This document shows, piece after piece, positions 53,181 through 62,554 of a stretch of DNA of 64,000 nt (the first letter of the stretch is position 1; each line of letters begins with the position of its first letter). The notes beneath the pieces were generated by a model, which was given only the letters and a program-made list of their open reading frames with translations, made no database searches and was not told the DNA's origin. The translations under genes were made by a program, and so were the position numbers. The DNA comes from VAZQ01 sp963721005 (GTDB taxonomy: Bacteria > Pseudomonadota > Alphaproteobacteria > Rhizobiales > Xanthobacteraceae), in contig CAVRHR010000007.1 of NCBI GenBank assembly GCA_963721005.1, forward strand, positions 434,001 to 498,000, in the 5' to 3' direction.

Positions 53181-54125
53181 TTGATTTGTGGTGCTTTCTT
53201 GGCCTCGCCCAGCATTCCAGCGCAGTTGTCCGCCGCGTCCGGTCGCGGCGCCGGGGCGTTGCGCCCGGCAGTCGGCATCGGCTATCGCACCGTGATCGAC
53301 GCGTGGACGCGCGCCAACCTGGCGAGCTTCGACGTCCTCGAGATCACCGTGGATCATTGCATGTTCGGCGGCGAGGCGACCCGCGACGCGATCTACGATC
53401 TGGTCGGCCGCATACCGCTCACCGCGCACGGCATCGGGCTTTCGATCGGCACCGATGAGCCGCTCGACCTCGCGTATCTGGATCAGGTCGCGCGGGTCGT
53501 GGAGCGGCTCGAAGCCCCGAACTACAGCGAGCACCTCGCCTTCACCCGGGTGGGGGAGCGCGACCTCGCCAGGCTTCTGCCGCTGCCGAAAACCGAGGAG
53601 GTCGCCGAAGCCATCATCGCCAAGGTCAGGACCATCCAGTCGCGCGTCCCGGTTCCCTTCCTGCTCGAGAACATCGCCTACGTGTTCGACTGGCCGGAGC
53701 GGGAGCTGTCGGACGTGGAATTCCTCGCGCTCATCTGCCGCGAGACCGGCGCCGGAATTCTCCTGGACGTCGAGAACCTGTATCTCAATGGCCACAATCA
53801 CGGGGTCGACCCGCGTGCCTACATCGATGCCCTGCCGCCCGGGACGGTAAGGGAGCTGCACGTCGCGGGAGGCGAGACCGTACGCGACAATTGGCAGGGC
53901 GGAGAGTTTCTCTCCGACTCCCACAACCGCCCGATTCCGGAGGAAACGCTCGACCTGCTCGATTATACGCTGGCGCGCCACGCCCCGGCCGCTATCGTGC
54001 TCGAGCGCGACGATCGGATCGAGGCGGTGGACGAGATCGTGCAAGACCTCGCGCAGGTGCGCGCGCGCCTCGACGCCCGTTATGAGATTGAACATGGCGA
54101 ATCGGCTCTTGGACCGGCAGGCTAG
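53181..54125 (+). CDS. DUF692 / MNIO-type iron-dependent RiPP oxidase
   Basis: Up to 314 residues. It shows the DUF692 pattern in order: AVGIGYRTVIDAW, IPLTAHGIGLSIG, APNYSEHLAF, VPFLLENIAYVFDWP, GILLDVENLYLNGHNHGVDP, VRELHVAGGETV, FLSDSHNRPIPEETLDLLDY and AAIVLERDD. In this TIM-barrel family (MbnB, TglH, HvfB, BufB) His, Glu and Asp bind two to three irons and oxidise Cys in a precursor. Position HVAGG differs from the common HLAGH, so one usual His is missing. Start uncertain: TTG 53181 touches a hairpin; TTG 53199, 53226 or 53259 are alternatives. Overlaps the next gene by 44 bases. Confidence 0.88.
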   Translation: MICGAFLASPSIPAQLSAASGRGAGALRPAVGIGYRTVIDAWTRANLASFDVLEITVDHCMFGGEATRDAIYDLVGRIPLTAHGIGLSIGTDEPLDLAYLDQVARVVERLEAPNYSEHLAFTRVGERDLARLLPLPKTEEVAEAIIAKVRTIQSRVPVPFLLENIAYVFDWPERELSDVEFLALICRETGAGILLDVENLYLNGHNHGVDPRAYIDALPPGTVRELHVAGGETVRDNWQGGEFLSDSHNRPIPEETLDLLDYTLARHAPAAIVLERDDRIEAVDEIVQDLAQVRARLDARYEIEHGESALGPAG

Positions 54126-54825
54126 CCTGCTCGACCATCTCGGCAGCGACGGCGCCATTTTCGGCGAGGCGTGTTGCGCAAGCGCCGATCCGACGCTGGC
54201 CGGAATCGACGACGAGCTGCTCCGGATCGAGGCGCGCTTTTCCTACGAGAAGCGCATGACCAAGATCCAGGTGCTGCTGCCGCAAACGTTCGAATTGCTC
54301 GGCGGCGCCCTGGCGAAGATCCTGCGCGAATTCAACAGCGCCTGCCCGCCGTGCGGCATCAGCTCCTTCGACAACGCCCGCCGGTTTCATGAATACCTTC
54401 TCGCCCGCTGGCGAACGCAGCCCCCGCCGCTGCCGTACCTGCCCGATGTCGCGGCCTATGAGCTCGCCTGTGCCGCGTTTCGTCGCGACGAGCGCCGCGT
54501 CCCGATGGTGCCGGCGGGCGACGCCCCGCCGGGCAGCATTCGCCGCCACCCCGATGTGCTGCTGCTGCGCTGCGCGTTCGATATCCAGCCGATATTTGCG
54601 GCAACGGGCGAGAAACCCGTGCCGGTCGCGCGCGAGACACCCCTCGCCATCGCGATGTCGCCGGGGGCCGACCGCACGATGGTGATGGAGCTGCGTCCCG
54701 GCGTGTTCGACCTGCTGGCCCTGCTCGAGGATTTCACCGATCCGAAGGTGCTGGGCGAGACTCCGGACGTGGCGGCGCTCTTGGCCGATCTCTCCAGGCT
54801 CGGCTTGCTCGAGGTGCAGGTTTGA
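54082..54825 (+). CDS. MNIO partner protein (HvfC/DUF2063-like)
   Basis: A 247-residue soluble protein. The central part (RFHEYLLARWRTQPPPLPYL, PDVAAYELACAAFRRDERR) resembles the DUF2063-type partners (HvfC, BufC) of MNIO enzymes. The last 60 residues (MVMELRPGVFDLLALLEDFT, VAALLADLSRLGLLEVQV) look like a small winged or PqqD-like module that could bind the leader peptide. Starts inside the MNIO gene (ATG 54082 or 54094) and its TGA overlaps the TTG of the next gene: a tightly coupled set. Function as adaptor for the precursor is inference. Confidence 0.65.
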   Translation: MRLNMANRLLDRQASLLDHLGSDGAIFGEACCASADPTLAGIDDELLRIEARFSYEKRMTKIQVLLPQTFELLGGALAKILREFNSACPPCGISSFDNARRFHEYLLARWRTQPPPLPYLPDVAAYELACAAFRRDERRVPMVPAGDAPPGSIRRHPDVLLLRCAFDIQPIFAATGEKPVPVARETPLAIAMSPGADRTMVMELRPGVFDLLALLEDFTDPKVLGETPDVAALLADLSRLGLLEVQV

Positions 54826-56849
54826 GAATTTGCCTGATCGGCAAGTTTCCGCCGATCCAGGGCGGCGTCAGCATGCGGACCTTCTGGAGTGCGCACGCCC
54901 TGGCGGCACGCGGCCATGACGTGCATGTGGTGACCAACGCCAAAGAGGCGGGTCCGCCCTTTCGCATGCTGATGCGCAAGGACGATTGGGACCGCTGTGG
55001 CGCCGTCTATGGCGCGGGCGCCGTCACGGTGCACTGGACCGACCCGGTCGACAGCTCGCAAAGCTACATTCCGATGGCGAGCCCGTTCATCACCAAGCTC
55101 GCCGGCACGGCCGCCGGCGTGCATGCCAAGCGCCCGTTTGACGTGATCCTGTCCCACTACCTGGAGCCCTACGGGGTGGCCGGCCATCTCGCCGCGGAGA
55201 TCGCCGGCGTGCCGCACGTGGTGCGCATGGCGGGCAGCGATGCCGGGCACCTCTGGCATCATCCGCAATTCGAGGCACTCTACGATCACGTATTGCGCTC
55301 GGCAGCAGTGGTGATCGCAGGCGGTAAGGTGGCCGAGCGGGCGCGGCAGCGCGGGGTCGATCCCGGCCGCATCGCCGACGGCGGCGGCTTTGCGGTGCCC
55401 GAAGACCTGTTCTGCCCGCAGGGCCCGACGCTCGATCTCGCGGCGTTGCAGGCGGATGTGCAAGCCAACCCCGATTTCCGCCATCTATTGTGGGGTGAGC
55501 TCGCGCCCGGGACGCCCTATTTCGGCGTCTACGGCAAGCTCGGGGACAGCAAGGGGTCGTTTGCGCTGCTGCACGCATTGCACCGCCTCGCGCAGGCCGG
55601 GCTCGACATCGGGCTGGTCGCGCTTGCCCACGGCCAGCCGAAGATGGAACGCCGTTTCTGCGCGCAAGCACGGCGGCTCGGCCTTGCCGGCCGCGTGCTG
55701 CAGATTCCCTTTCTGCCGCACTGGCGGGTTCCCGAATTCCTGCGCGGATGCCTGGCGGTATGCTGCCTGGAGCAGGACTTTCCGATCGTGTTTCATACCC
55801 CGATCATGCCCCGCGAGGTGCTGCTGTGCGGCGCGTGCCTGGTCGGATCGACCGAGGTGATCCGCAAGCTCAGGGCCTATGGGGGCCTGGTGCACGGATA
55901 TGGCTGCGTGGCGATCGAGGACGTCGACGACATCGATCTGCTGAGCGCACGCCTCGCCGACATCGCGCGGAATCCGGCGCCGGCCGCCGAAGTCGGGTCA
56001 CGCGGCCGCGAATTTGCCCGCGCGCTGCAACAAAGCGTGCAATTTCCACAGGCCCTGGAACGGATCTTGGAGACCGCGGTGCGGCCCCAAACGCCGCGCC
56101 AGGAGCAACCGCCGACCGCCGGCGCCCCCGACCGCCGCTTCAAATTCACCGAGCTGGTGGCGGGAGCGAGCTGGAATCGGAACGCTCCGATGGATTTGGC
56201 GCGGGCGCGCGAGGTGCTGACCACCGTCGAGCAGGCGATCGAGACCGGAGACCCGAGCCTGCGGCCGCTCGCTCCGGCGGTGCGGCTCGAGATCGCGATC
56301 GCGGAAGCCGAGAGCGAGGCCGACAAGGCGATGAGCACGGAGCCCACCGACCCGCTGTTTCGCTTGCGCATGGGGCGTTGGGCGATGACGGCGCGCGATC
56401 TGCCCGGACTGTTCCCGATCCGGGAGCGGGGATTTCGCGTCCTCGCATTCGATCATGACGTCACGCCATATCGGGACGCCGACGGCCTCGCCGACCTCCC
56501 GGCCGTCCCGGTGCCGGGACCCGGCTATATCCTGGCTTTCGGATACTGCGAAGGCAGGGAGCAGGATCCGCTGATGGTCGACGCCCGGACGGTGCGCATC
56601 CTGGAGCTCAGCGATGGGAGCCGGACCGCTCTGGAGATAGCGCGGCAATTGCGCCAGGAGGACCGGACCTCGACGCGCGCGGATTGCCTGGAATGGATCG
56701 AACGTCTGTTCGTTTCCGGATTGCTGGGGCTGCGCGATATGCCGGCCGACCGCGAGACCGCCGCGGCGCCGGCAGCGCGCGTGCCGGCGGCGCGGCGGAA
56801 ATCGTCGGCAAGCCGATCCCGCCGGCTCGCGGCATCGGCACGTCGGTGA
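54822..56849 (+). CDS. GT4 glycosyltransferase fused to PqqD-like domain
   Basis: A 675-residue protein. Residues 1-400 are a GT-B fold transferase of family GT4 type: MRICLIGKFPPIQGGVSMRT, HVVRMAGSDAGHLW, YFGVYGKLGDSKGSFALLHA, VLQIPFLPHW and the donor-binding FHTPIMPREVLLCGACLVGS. Residues 420-560 form an unrecognised linker domain. Residues 565-640 (LMVDARTVRILELSDGSRTA, CLEWIERLFVSGLLGLRD) fit a PqqD-like RRE domain that binds RiPP leaders. The end is Arg/Ala-rich. TTG start in TTGA overlap. It may attach a sugar to the modified peptide; inference. Confidence 0.75.
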   Translation: MRICLIGKFPPIQGGVSMRTFWSAHALAARGHDVHVVTNAKEAGPPFRMLMRKDDWDRCGAVYGAGAVTVHWTDPVDSSQSYIPMASPFITKLAGTAAGVHAKRPFDVILSHYLEPYGVAGHLAAEIAGVPHVVRMAGSDAGHLWHHPQFEALYDHVLRSAAVVIAGGKVAERARQRGVDPGRIADGGGFAVPEDLFCPQGPTLDLAALQADVQANPDFRHLLWGELAPGTPYFGVYGKLGDSKGSFALLHALHRLAQAGLDIGLVALAHGQPKMERRFCAQARRLGLAGRVLQIPFLPHWRVPEFLRGCLAVCCLEQDFPIVFHTPIMPREVLLCGACLVGSTEVIRKLRAYGGLVHGYGCVAIEDVDDIDLLSARLADIARNPAPAAEVGSRGREFARALQQSVQFPQALERILETAVRPQTPRQEQPPTAGAPDRRFKFTELVAGASWNRNAPMDLARAREVLTTVEQAIETGDPSLRPLAPAVRLEIAIAEAESEADKAMSTEPTDPLFRLRMGRWAMTARDLPGLFPIRERGFRVLAFDHDVTPYRDADGLADLPAVPVPGPGYILAFGYCEGREQDPLMVDARTVRILELSDGSRTALEIARQLRQEDRTSTRADCLEWIERLFVSGLLGLRDMPADRETAAAPAARVPAARRKSSASRSRRLAASARR

Positions 56850-57217
56850 GGACCGGCAGCATTCACCGCCGCGCGGCCGCGACGCCTGGACATCAATCAA
56901 CATGTCCGTACGGGCGCAATCGCGACAATATCCTGCAATCCGATCGGGCCCGCATGCTACTGACGACTGACGGCCCGGAGACGCGTCAAACACCTCGGGG
57001 CTTAGCAGCGAGAAGAAAATGCAACCTGCAGTACCTCGGCGGCACCGCCGTTTGACTGATTTTGATTAACCGCTCGCTCTTGCTCGAACGGCTTGAGCTT
57101 GATCATGTCAGTCCGCGCGACCTACACTGTGGTCGGCCAGGAAAACCCTAACAGCAAATCGGCTGGCATAGGCCTTCCGCCATATCGGAAGCGATGCGAG
57201 CCGAGCGAGGCGATCCC
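56850..57217. other. Intergenic stretch
   Basis: No gene supported in 370 bases between the peptide cluster and the binding-protein gene. Confidence 0.4.
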
Positions 57218-58216
57218 ATGCGACGTCGCGACTTTATCGCTCTGCTCGGGGGGGCGGCCGCGGCTTGGCCGCTGGGCGCCCGGGCACAGGCGCCGACGAC
57301 CCCGACCATCGGGTTCCTGCACAGCGGATCGGAGAACCACTTCACGGTTCATCTCACCGCTTTCCGCGAGGGGCTTCAGGAAGCCGGTTATGTCGAGGGC
57401 CGCAACGTCGCGGTCGATTACCAGTGGGCCGATGGCGCCGAGGACAAGCTGGCAGGGCTGGCCGCCGGCCTGGTCAAACGCGGCGTGGCGGTGATCGCCG
57501 CGGTCGGCGGCAGCATCTCGGCCCACGAAGCCAAGCTCGCCACCGCCACCATACCGGTTCTGTTCATCACCGGGACCGATCCGAGATTCGACGGGCTGGT
57601 CGAGAGCCTCAAACGGCCGGGCCGCAACGCGACCGGCGTCTATCTCTATACCAACATCGTCATCGAGAAGTGCATCGAGCAGCTGCGCGATCTGGTGCCC
57701 CGCGCCAGCACTGTCGCGATCCTGCGCCGGACCCTGGGCCCGTCATCGAGTGCGGCCGAGCGCCAGGAACGGACCGAATCCGACCACAAGCTGGCCATGC
57801 GCAGCGACATCCATGTAGTGATCGTCTCGGTCAGCGGCGAAGGCGATTTCGAGTCGGCGTTCGCCGCCGCGGCGCAACAGCGGGCCGGCGCGCTGATCGT
57901 CGACAACGAGGCATTGTTCAACAACCGAAGGGCGGAGCTGGTTGCGCGCGCGGCCAGTCATGGCCTGCCGACCGCTTACATGGGACGCGAGTATGTCGCG
58001 GCCGGAGGCCTGATGAGCTACGCGCAAGTCATCCCCGAGGCGTATCGCCAGATCGGCAAATACGCCGGGCAAATCCTCAGGGGCCAAAACCCGGCCGAGC
58101 TGCCGGTCTATCAGCCGAGCAAGTTCGAGCTGGTAATCAACCGCAAGACGGCCGCGAAGCTCGGCCTTACCGTTCCACCGTCCTTGCTCGCGATCGCGGA
58201 CGAGATCATCGATTGA
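57218..58216 (+). CDS. ABC-type substrate-binding protein (PF04392 style), 1
   Basis: A 332-residue protein with a twin-Arg-like leader typical of Bradyrhizobium binding proteins (MRRRDFIALLGGAAAAWPLG, cut after ARAQ). Then TPTIGFLHSGSENHF, FREGLQEAGYVEGRNVAVDY, PVLFITGTDPRFDGLVESLK and the hallmark end QPSKFELVINRKTAAKLGLT. The family resembles tryptophan/aromatic binding proteins; most rhizobial members are orphans with unknown ligand. ATG 57218 is chosen over 57194 because it starts the leader. No transporter genes adjoin. Confidence 0.85.
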   Translation: MRRRDFIALLGGAAAAWPLGARAQAPTTPTIGFLHSGSENHFTVHLTAFREGLQEAGYVEGRNVAVDYQWADGAEDKLAGLAAGLVKRGVAVIAAVGGSISAHEAKLATATIPVLFITGTDPRFDGLVESLKRPGRNATGVYLYTNIVIEKCIEQLRDLVPRASTVAILRRTLGPSSSAAERQERTESDHKLAMRSDIHVVIVSVSGEGDFESAFAAAAQQRAGALIVDNEALFNNRRAELVARAASHGLPTAYMGREYVAAGGLMSYAQVIPEAYRQIGKYAGQILRGQNPAELPVYQPSKFELVINRKTAAKLGLTVPPSLLAIADEIID

Positions 58217-58269
58217 TGGTCGGATCGGCTCTTTGCCGCCCGTCTCGGCCGATCCCCGGCGGCGACCAG

Positions 58270-58293
58270 TACTTTGGTCCTGATGCTTAAGTA
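58270..58293. promoter_or_regulatory. 24-bp palindrome, copy B
   Basis: Half-site TACTTTGGTCC, spacer TG, then ATGCTTAAGTA (weaker right half). It is 160 bases before the second binding-protein gene and shares the 13 bases CCAGTACTTTGGT with copy C. Confidence 0.6.
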
Positions 58294-58453
58294 TTGCTAC
58301 CTCGCCGCCCCTGTCGTCCCGGCGGAGCTGCCCTTAGGATCGCTCGGTCCCGCCCAAGGGGGCCTGTGGAGGCCTTGATGGCAATGAAGCCGCTCGCCGC
58401 GCTCGCATCACGATCGCACGCCTCGTCGTCACCGGCATATCCTCGGTGAGACG

Positions 58454-59455
58454 ATGATTTCGCGTCGCGAGATCATCGCCGCACTGGCGACGCTCGGAGC
58501 CGCGGGGCTGGTGCGCGCGCAGGTGGCGACGCCCCCGCTCGCCGGTCGGATGCGCAAGCTCGCCGTGCTCATGAGCCTCAGCGAAGATGATCCGGAAGCG
58601 GAGCTGCGCAAGGCGGCGTTCGAGCAGGGGTTGCGCGAGCTCGGGTGGGAGGCCGGCCGCAACCTGCGGATCGATTACCGCTGGGCCGACGGCAGTGCCG
58701 AGCGTATCCGCAGCTTGGCCAAGGAGGTGGTGGGCCTGCAGCCCGAGATCATCCTGGCCCACACGAGGCCGGTCCTGGAGGCGCTGCGCCGGGAGACCAC
58801 CGCAATACCCATCGTCTTCGCGCTGGTCAGCGATCCGCTGGGTGGCGGCTTCGTCGAGAGCCTGGCGCATCCCGGCGGCAATATCACGGGTTTTGCCGGC
58901 TTCAATTTTCCCATCGCCGGGAAATGGCTGGATACGTTGCATGAGGTCGTACCCGGGATCGCCCGGGTGGCGCTGATGGGAAGTCCCGAGACCGCCCCCT
59001 ATGACGGCTATTGGCAGATCTTCGAGGCCGCCGCCCGGCGGCTGGCGGTCGAGCCGATCAGCTCCCAAATAACCCGACCGGTCGAGATCGAGCCGCTGAT
59101 GATCAAGCTGGCGGGCCGGCCGAGCGGGGGCCTGATCGTGATACCCGACAATTTCACCTTGACGCATCGCGATCTGATCATCGCTCTGGGGGAGCGTCAT
59201 CGCGTGCCGGTCATCTATCCATACCGGCACTACGTCGAGCGCGGCGGCCTGATTTCCGACGGCATCGACGCCGCGGAAGTGTTGCGACGCAGCGCGTCCT
59301 ACATCGACCGCATCCTCAAGGGCGCGAAGCCCGGCGACTTGCCGGTGCAACAGCCCACCAAATTCGAGCTGGTCATCAATCTCAAGACCGCGGGCGCGCT
59401 CGGTCTCACCGTGCCGCAATCACTCCTGGCGATCGCCAACGACAAGATCGAATGA
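58454..59455 (+). CDS. ABC-type substrate-binding protein (PF04392 style), 2
   Basis: A 333-residue paralogue of the gene before. Leader MISRREIIAALATLGAAGLV, cut after VRAQ; then MRKLAVLMSLSEDDPEAELR, GLRELGWEAGRNLRIDYRW, IVFALVSDPLGGGFVESLAH and QPTKFELVINLKTAGALGLT. It is followed after 47 bases by the hybrid kinase gene on the same strand, so it may work as the periplasmic sensor part of the two-component system (inference). The 24-bp palindrome upstream supports shared control with the response regulator gene. Confidence 0.85.
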   Translation: MISRREIIAALATLGAAGLVRAQVATPPLAGRMRKLAVLMSLSEDDPEAELRKAAFEQGLRELGWEAGRNLRIDYRWADGSAERIRSLAKEVVGLQPEIILAHTRPVLEALRRETTAIPIVFALVSDPLGGGFVESLAHPGGNITGFAGFNFPIAGKWLDTLHEVVPGIARVALMGSPETAPYDGYWQIFEAAARRLAVEPISSQITRPVEIEPLMIKLAGRPSGGLIVIPDNFTLTHRDLIIALGERHRVPVIYPYRHYVERGGLISDGIDAAEVLRRSASYIDRILKGAKPGDLPVQQPTKFELVINLKTAGALGLTVPQSLLAIANDKIE

Positions 59456-59502
59456 GGCGACCCGACCCTTGTGGAGCCCGGGTCGGCCGGAGATGATAGC
59501 CC

Positions 59503-61821
59503 ATGGTCCCGTCCTCCAACCAATCCGCCCCCGCCGATGTCGGCGTGCGCCCGCGCACCGCCAGCTCCGAAAGCGGCGCCGCGCCTACCCTGCGCAGCCG
59601 GCTGTTCCGCAAATACGTATCGCTGTTCGTCCTGGCGGTCAGCGCCACCTTGCTGGCGAGCGGCCTGGTCGAGGTCTGGACATCGTACAACGATCACATG
59701 GCCTCGCTCATCCGTATCCAACGCGAGCAAGCCGTCTCGGCATCGGAAAAAATCGGCCAATTCGTCACCGAGATCGAGGCCCAGATCGGCTGGACGACGC
59801 AATTGCCGCTGTCGGACACGACCCTCGAGGCGGAGCGAATCGAGGCGTTGCGCCTGCTCCGCCTGGTCCCGGCCATCACCGATTTCGCCCGCCTCGATCC
59901 TGCCGGTCGCGAGCGGCTGTTCGTATCGCGCTATGCCGCGAGCCGCATCGACAGCCGCGACGATCGCTCCGCGGAGCCGGCATTCGTGACCGCCATGACC
60001 CACCGGAGCTATTACGGACCGGTCTATTTTCGTCAGGAGACCGAGCCCTACATGACGCTGGCGATCGCCGGCGTAGGGCGCGATATCGGCGTGAGCATCG
60101 CCGAGGTCAATCTCAAGATGGTCGGGGAGATGGTCTCCCAGATCAAGGTCGGCGAGCGCGGGCAAGCCTATGTGGTCGATGCCGACGGCCGCCTGATCGC
60201 GCACCGCGACATGGATCTGGTGCTCAGCAATACCGATCTGTCGCACCTCGCCCAGGTGCAGGAGGCGCGCTCGCGCGCGTTCGGCGCCGCGCCGGTGGAA
60301 GCGAAGGTGGCCACGGACATGTCGGGCCATCGGGTGCTCACCGCCAATGCGGCGATCGCGCCGCTGGGCTGGCTGGTATTCGTCGAGCTTCCGATCGAGG
60401 AAGCTTACGCCCCGCTCTACGCGTCGTTGAGCGCCGTCGGATTGCTGCTGCTGGCCGGCCTCGTGCTGGCGGTCCTGTCGAGCCTCGTGCTCGCCCGCAA
60501 GATGGTGCTGCCGATCCGCGCGCTGCAGGCCGGCGCCGCCCGCATCGGCGCGGGCGGGCTCGATCACCGTATCGAGATCACGACCGGCGACGAGCTGGAG
60601 GCGCTCGGGGATCAGTTCAACGGCATGGCGGCGCGGCTGCAGGATTCCTACGCGACGCTCGAAGGCAAGGTGATCGAGCGCACGCGGCAGCTCGAGCTCG
60701 CCAATCTGGCCAAGACCCGCTTCCTGGCGGCGGCGAGCCACGATCTGCGCCAGCCTTTGCACGCGCTCGGCCTCCTGGTCGCCCAGCTCGGTGTCGACAC
60801 CGGTCTCGCGGAGCGGCGGCGCATCATCGCGCGGGTCGGCAACGCCGTCTCGGTGATGAACGATCTGTTCAACGCTTTGCTCGACATCTCCAAGCTCGAT
60901 GCCGGCGCCGTCGCTCCCGAAGTCGCCGCCATTCCGATCGATCCGCTGCTGCAGCGGATCGAGGACATGTTCGCGGCCGACGCGCGCGAGAAATCGCTGC
61001 GGCTGCGCGTCCTGCATAGCGGCGCCTGGGTGCGCAGCGACCGGCTCCTGCTCGAGCGCATCGTCCTCAATCTGGTGTCCAACGCGGTGCGCTACACCGA
61101 GCGCGGCGGCATCGTGGTGGGTTGCCGCCGCCGCGGCGCGGCGCTGCGGATCGAGGTGTGGGACAGCGGCATCGGCATCCCGGAAGACCAGCGCCAGAAC
61201 ATCTTCGGCGAGTTCTACCAGGTCGACGATGCCAATGCGGGGCGGCCCGGGCTGGGGCTCGGGCTCGCCATTGTCGACCGCCTGTGCCGCCTTCTCCATC
61301 ACCCCCTGGAGCTCACCTCGACTCCCGGAAGAGGATCGCGGTTCGCCATCACGGTGCCGCTGGCGCCCGCGCAAATCGAGATCACCGAGGCCGCGCTTCC
61401 GCTGCAGGCCGCGCTGCAGCCGTTCGCCGGCAAGTTCGTCGTCATGATCGACGACGACAGGCTGGTGCTGGACGGCATGGGCGGCCTGCTGCGCGGCTGG
61501 GGCTGCCGCGTGTCCGCCTCGACATCCTCGGGTGCGGCGCTCGCCAGCCTGCTCGAGCTGCACCAGGCGCCGGATCTCATCATCTCGGATCACCACTTCA
61601 GCCATGGCGAAACCGGCATCGCGGTGATCGAGCGCTTGCGGCATACCTTCAATGCGCCGATCCCCGCCCTTCTGGTCACCGGCGACATCTCGGTCGAGCG
61701 CAAGCAGGAAGCCGCAGCGAGCGGCTATGAGCTGCTGCAAAAACCGGTGCCGCCGATGATCCTCCGCGCTACTATGAACGAGATATTGCGGCAACGCGGC
61801 GCGGCAGCCTCGTCGAGCTAG
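59503..61821 (+). CDS. Hybrid sensor histidine kinase / receiver
   Basis: A 772-residue inner-membrane protein. TM1 at about 38-58 (YVSLFVLAVSATLLASGLVE), a periplasmic Cache-type sensor domain to about 305, TM2 (AVGLLLLAGLVLAVLSSLVL), HAMP (LPIRALQAGAARIGAGGLDH), coiled coil, HisKA with phospho-His in FLAAASHDLRQPLHALGLLV, HATPase (NLVSNAVRYTERGG, VWDSGIGIP, GLGLGLAIVDRLC) and a C-terminal receiver (FVVMIDDDRLVLDGM, phospho-Asp in LIISDHHFSHGETG, Lys in LLQKPV). The HDLRQPLHALG His-box is typical of kinases paired with NarL-type regulators. It converges with such a regulator gene. Confidence 0.9.
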   Translation: MVPSSNQSAPADVGVRPRTASSESGAAPTLRSRLFRKYVSLFVLAVSATLLASGLVEVWTSYNDHMASLIRIQREQAVSASEKIGQFVTEIEAQIGWTTQLPLSDTTLEAERIEALRLLRLVPAITDFARLDPAGRERLFVSRYAASRIDSRDDRSAEPAFVTAMTHRSYYGPVYFRQETEPYMTLAIAGVGRDIGVSIAEVNLKMVGEMVSQIKVGERGQAYVVDADGRLIAHRDMDLVLSNTDLSHLAQVQEARSRAFGAAPVEAKVATDMSGHRVLTANAAIAPLGWLVFVELPIEEAYAPLYASLSAVGLLLLAGLVLAVLSSLVLARKMVLPIRALQAGAARIGAGGLDHRIEITTGDELEALGDQFNGMAARLQDSYATLEGKVIERTRQLELANLAKTRFLAAASHDLRQPLHALGLLVAQLGVDTGLAERRRIIARVGNAVSVMNDLFNALLDISKLDAGAVAPEVAAIPIDPLLQRIEDMFAADAREKSLRLRVLHSGAWVRSDRLLLERIVLNLVSNAVRYTERGGIVVGCRRRGAALRIEVWDSGIGIPEDQRQNIFGEFYQVDDANAGRPGLGLGLAIVDRLCRLLHHPLELTSTPGRGSRFAITVPLAPAQIEITEAALPLQAALQPFAGKFVVMIDDDRLVLDGMGGLLRGWGCRVSASTSSGAALASLLELHQAPDLIISDHHFSHGETGIAVIERLRHTFNAPIPALLVTGDISVERKQEAAASGYELLQKPVPPMILRATMNEILRQRGAAASSS

Positions 61822-61842
61822 TGTAGACCAGCTGGACGAGGC

Positions 61843-62529
61843 CTACCGTTCGATCTGCGGCAGCTCCCAGGCCAGCGCGCCGACCATGATCACCGCCTCG
61901 GTGCGGTTGCTCGCTTTCAGCGCCTTGAGGATGGCGGTCACGTGATTCTTCACCGTCGGCTCGGCCAGATTGAGAATTCGGCAGATCGCCTTGTTGCTTT
62001 TCCCGCGCATCATCAGCGCCAGCACGTCGACCTGGCGCGCCGTCAAGCCGAGATCGGCCGGCGACGCCGGGGCCGGCCCTTCCGGGCGGCGACCGGGAGC
62101 CGTCGAAGGGGCGAGGGCGGGCAGCGGCTCTGACCGCGAGAGGATCTCGGGCGGGATATAGACACCGCCCGAGAATACCAGCCGCAGCGCGCTCAGCATC
62201 ACCTCGCGCTCGCCCGACTTCGGGATGAAGCCGACCGCTCCGAGGTCGAGCGCCTTCACCACATGGTCGCGGGCGCAGCTGGCCGAGAGAATGACGACCG
62301 GGATCCGGGGATGATGCGTGCGCGCCTCTTGCAACGCCGCAAAACCATCGCGATCCGGCAGCCCGAGATCGAGGAGCACCAGCGCCAGGTCCGAATGCTC
62401 ACCAAGCAGCCGGGCGGCCTCGCTCCAACGCGAAGCCTCGAAAATCGCCGCGCCGTCGTCGAGCTCTTTCAGGACGCCGCGCACGGCCTCCCTGATCAGC
62501 GCGTGATCATCCACCAGGAGAAATTTCAT
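61843..62529 (-). CDS. NarL/LuxR-type response regulator
   Basis: A 228-residue regulator: receiver with FLLVDDHALIREAVRGVLKE, phosphoacceptor Asp in LVLLDLGLPDRDGF and Lys in GFIPKSGE; a Pro/Ala linker (PLPALAPSTAPGRRPEGPAP); and a LuxR helix-turn-helix (DLGLTARQVDVLALMMRGKS, LAEPTVKNHVTAILKALKAS). It is convergent with the hybrid kinase gene, its likely partner. A 24-bp palindrome lies 26 bases before its ATG, which suggests autoregulation. Confidence 0.92.
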   Translation of the reverse strand: MKFLLVDDHALIREAVRGVLKELDDGAAIFEASRWSEAARLLGEHSDLALVLLDLGLPDRDGFAALQEARTHHPRIPVVILSASCARDHVVKALDLGAVGFIPKSGEREVMLSALRLVFSGGVYIPPEILSRSEPLPALAPSTAPGRRPEGPAPASPADLGLTARQVDVLALMMRGKSNKAICRILNLAEPTVKNHVTAILKALKASNRTEAVIMVGALAWELPQIER

Positions 62530-62554
62530 CGGGAGCCGGTCTCACCCCAGCCAG

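Noticed and set aside
58334..59419. Minus-strand frame opposite the second binding protein
   Set aside because: Shadow frame without family character.
59299..61794. 831-codon minus-strand frame opposite the hybrid kinase
   Set aside because: Composition is His/Asp/Arg shadow sequence; the kinase motifs on the plus strand are unambiguous.
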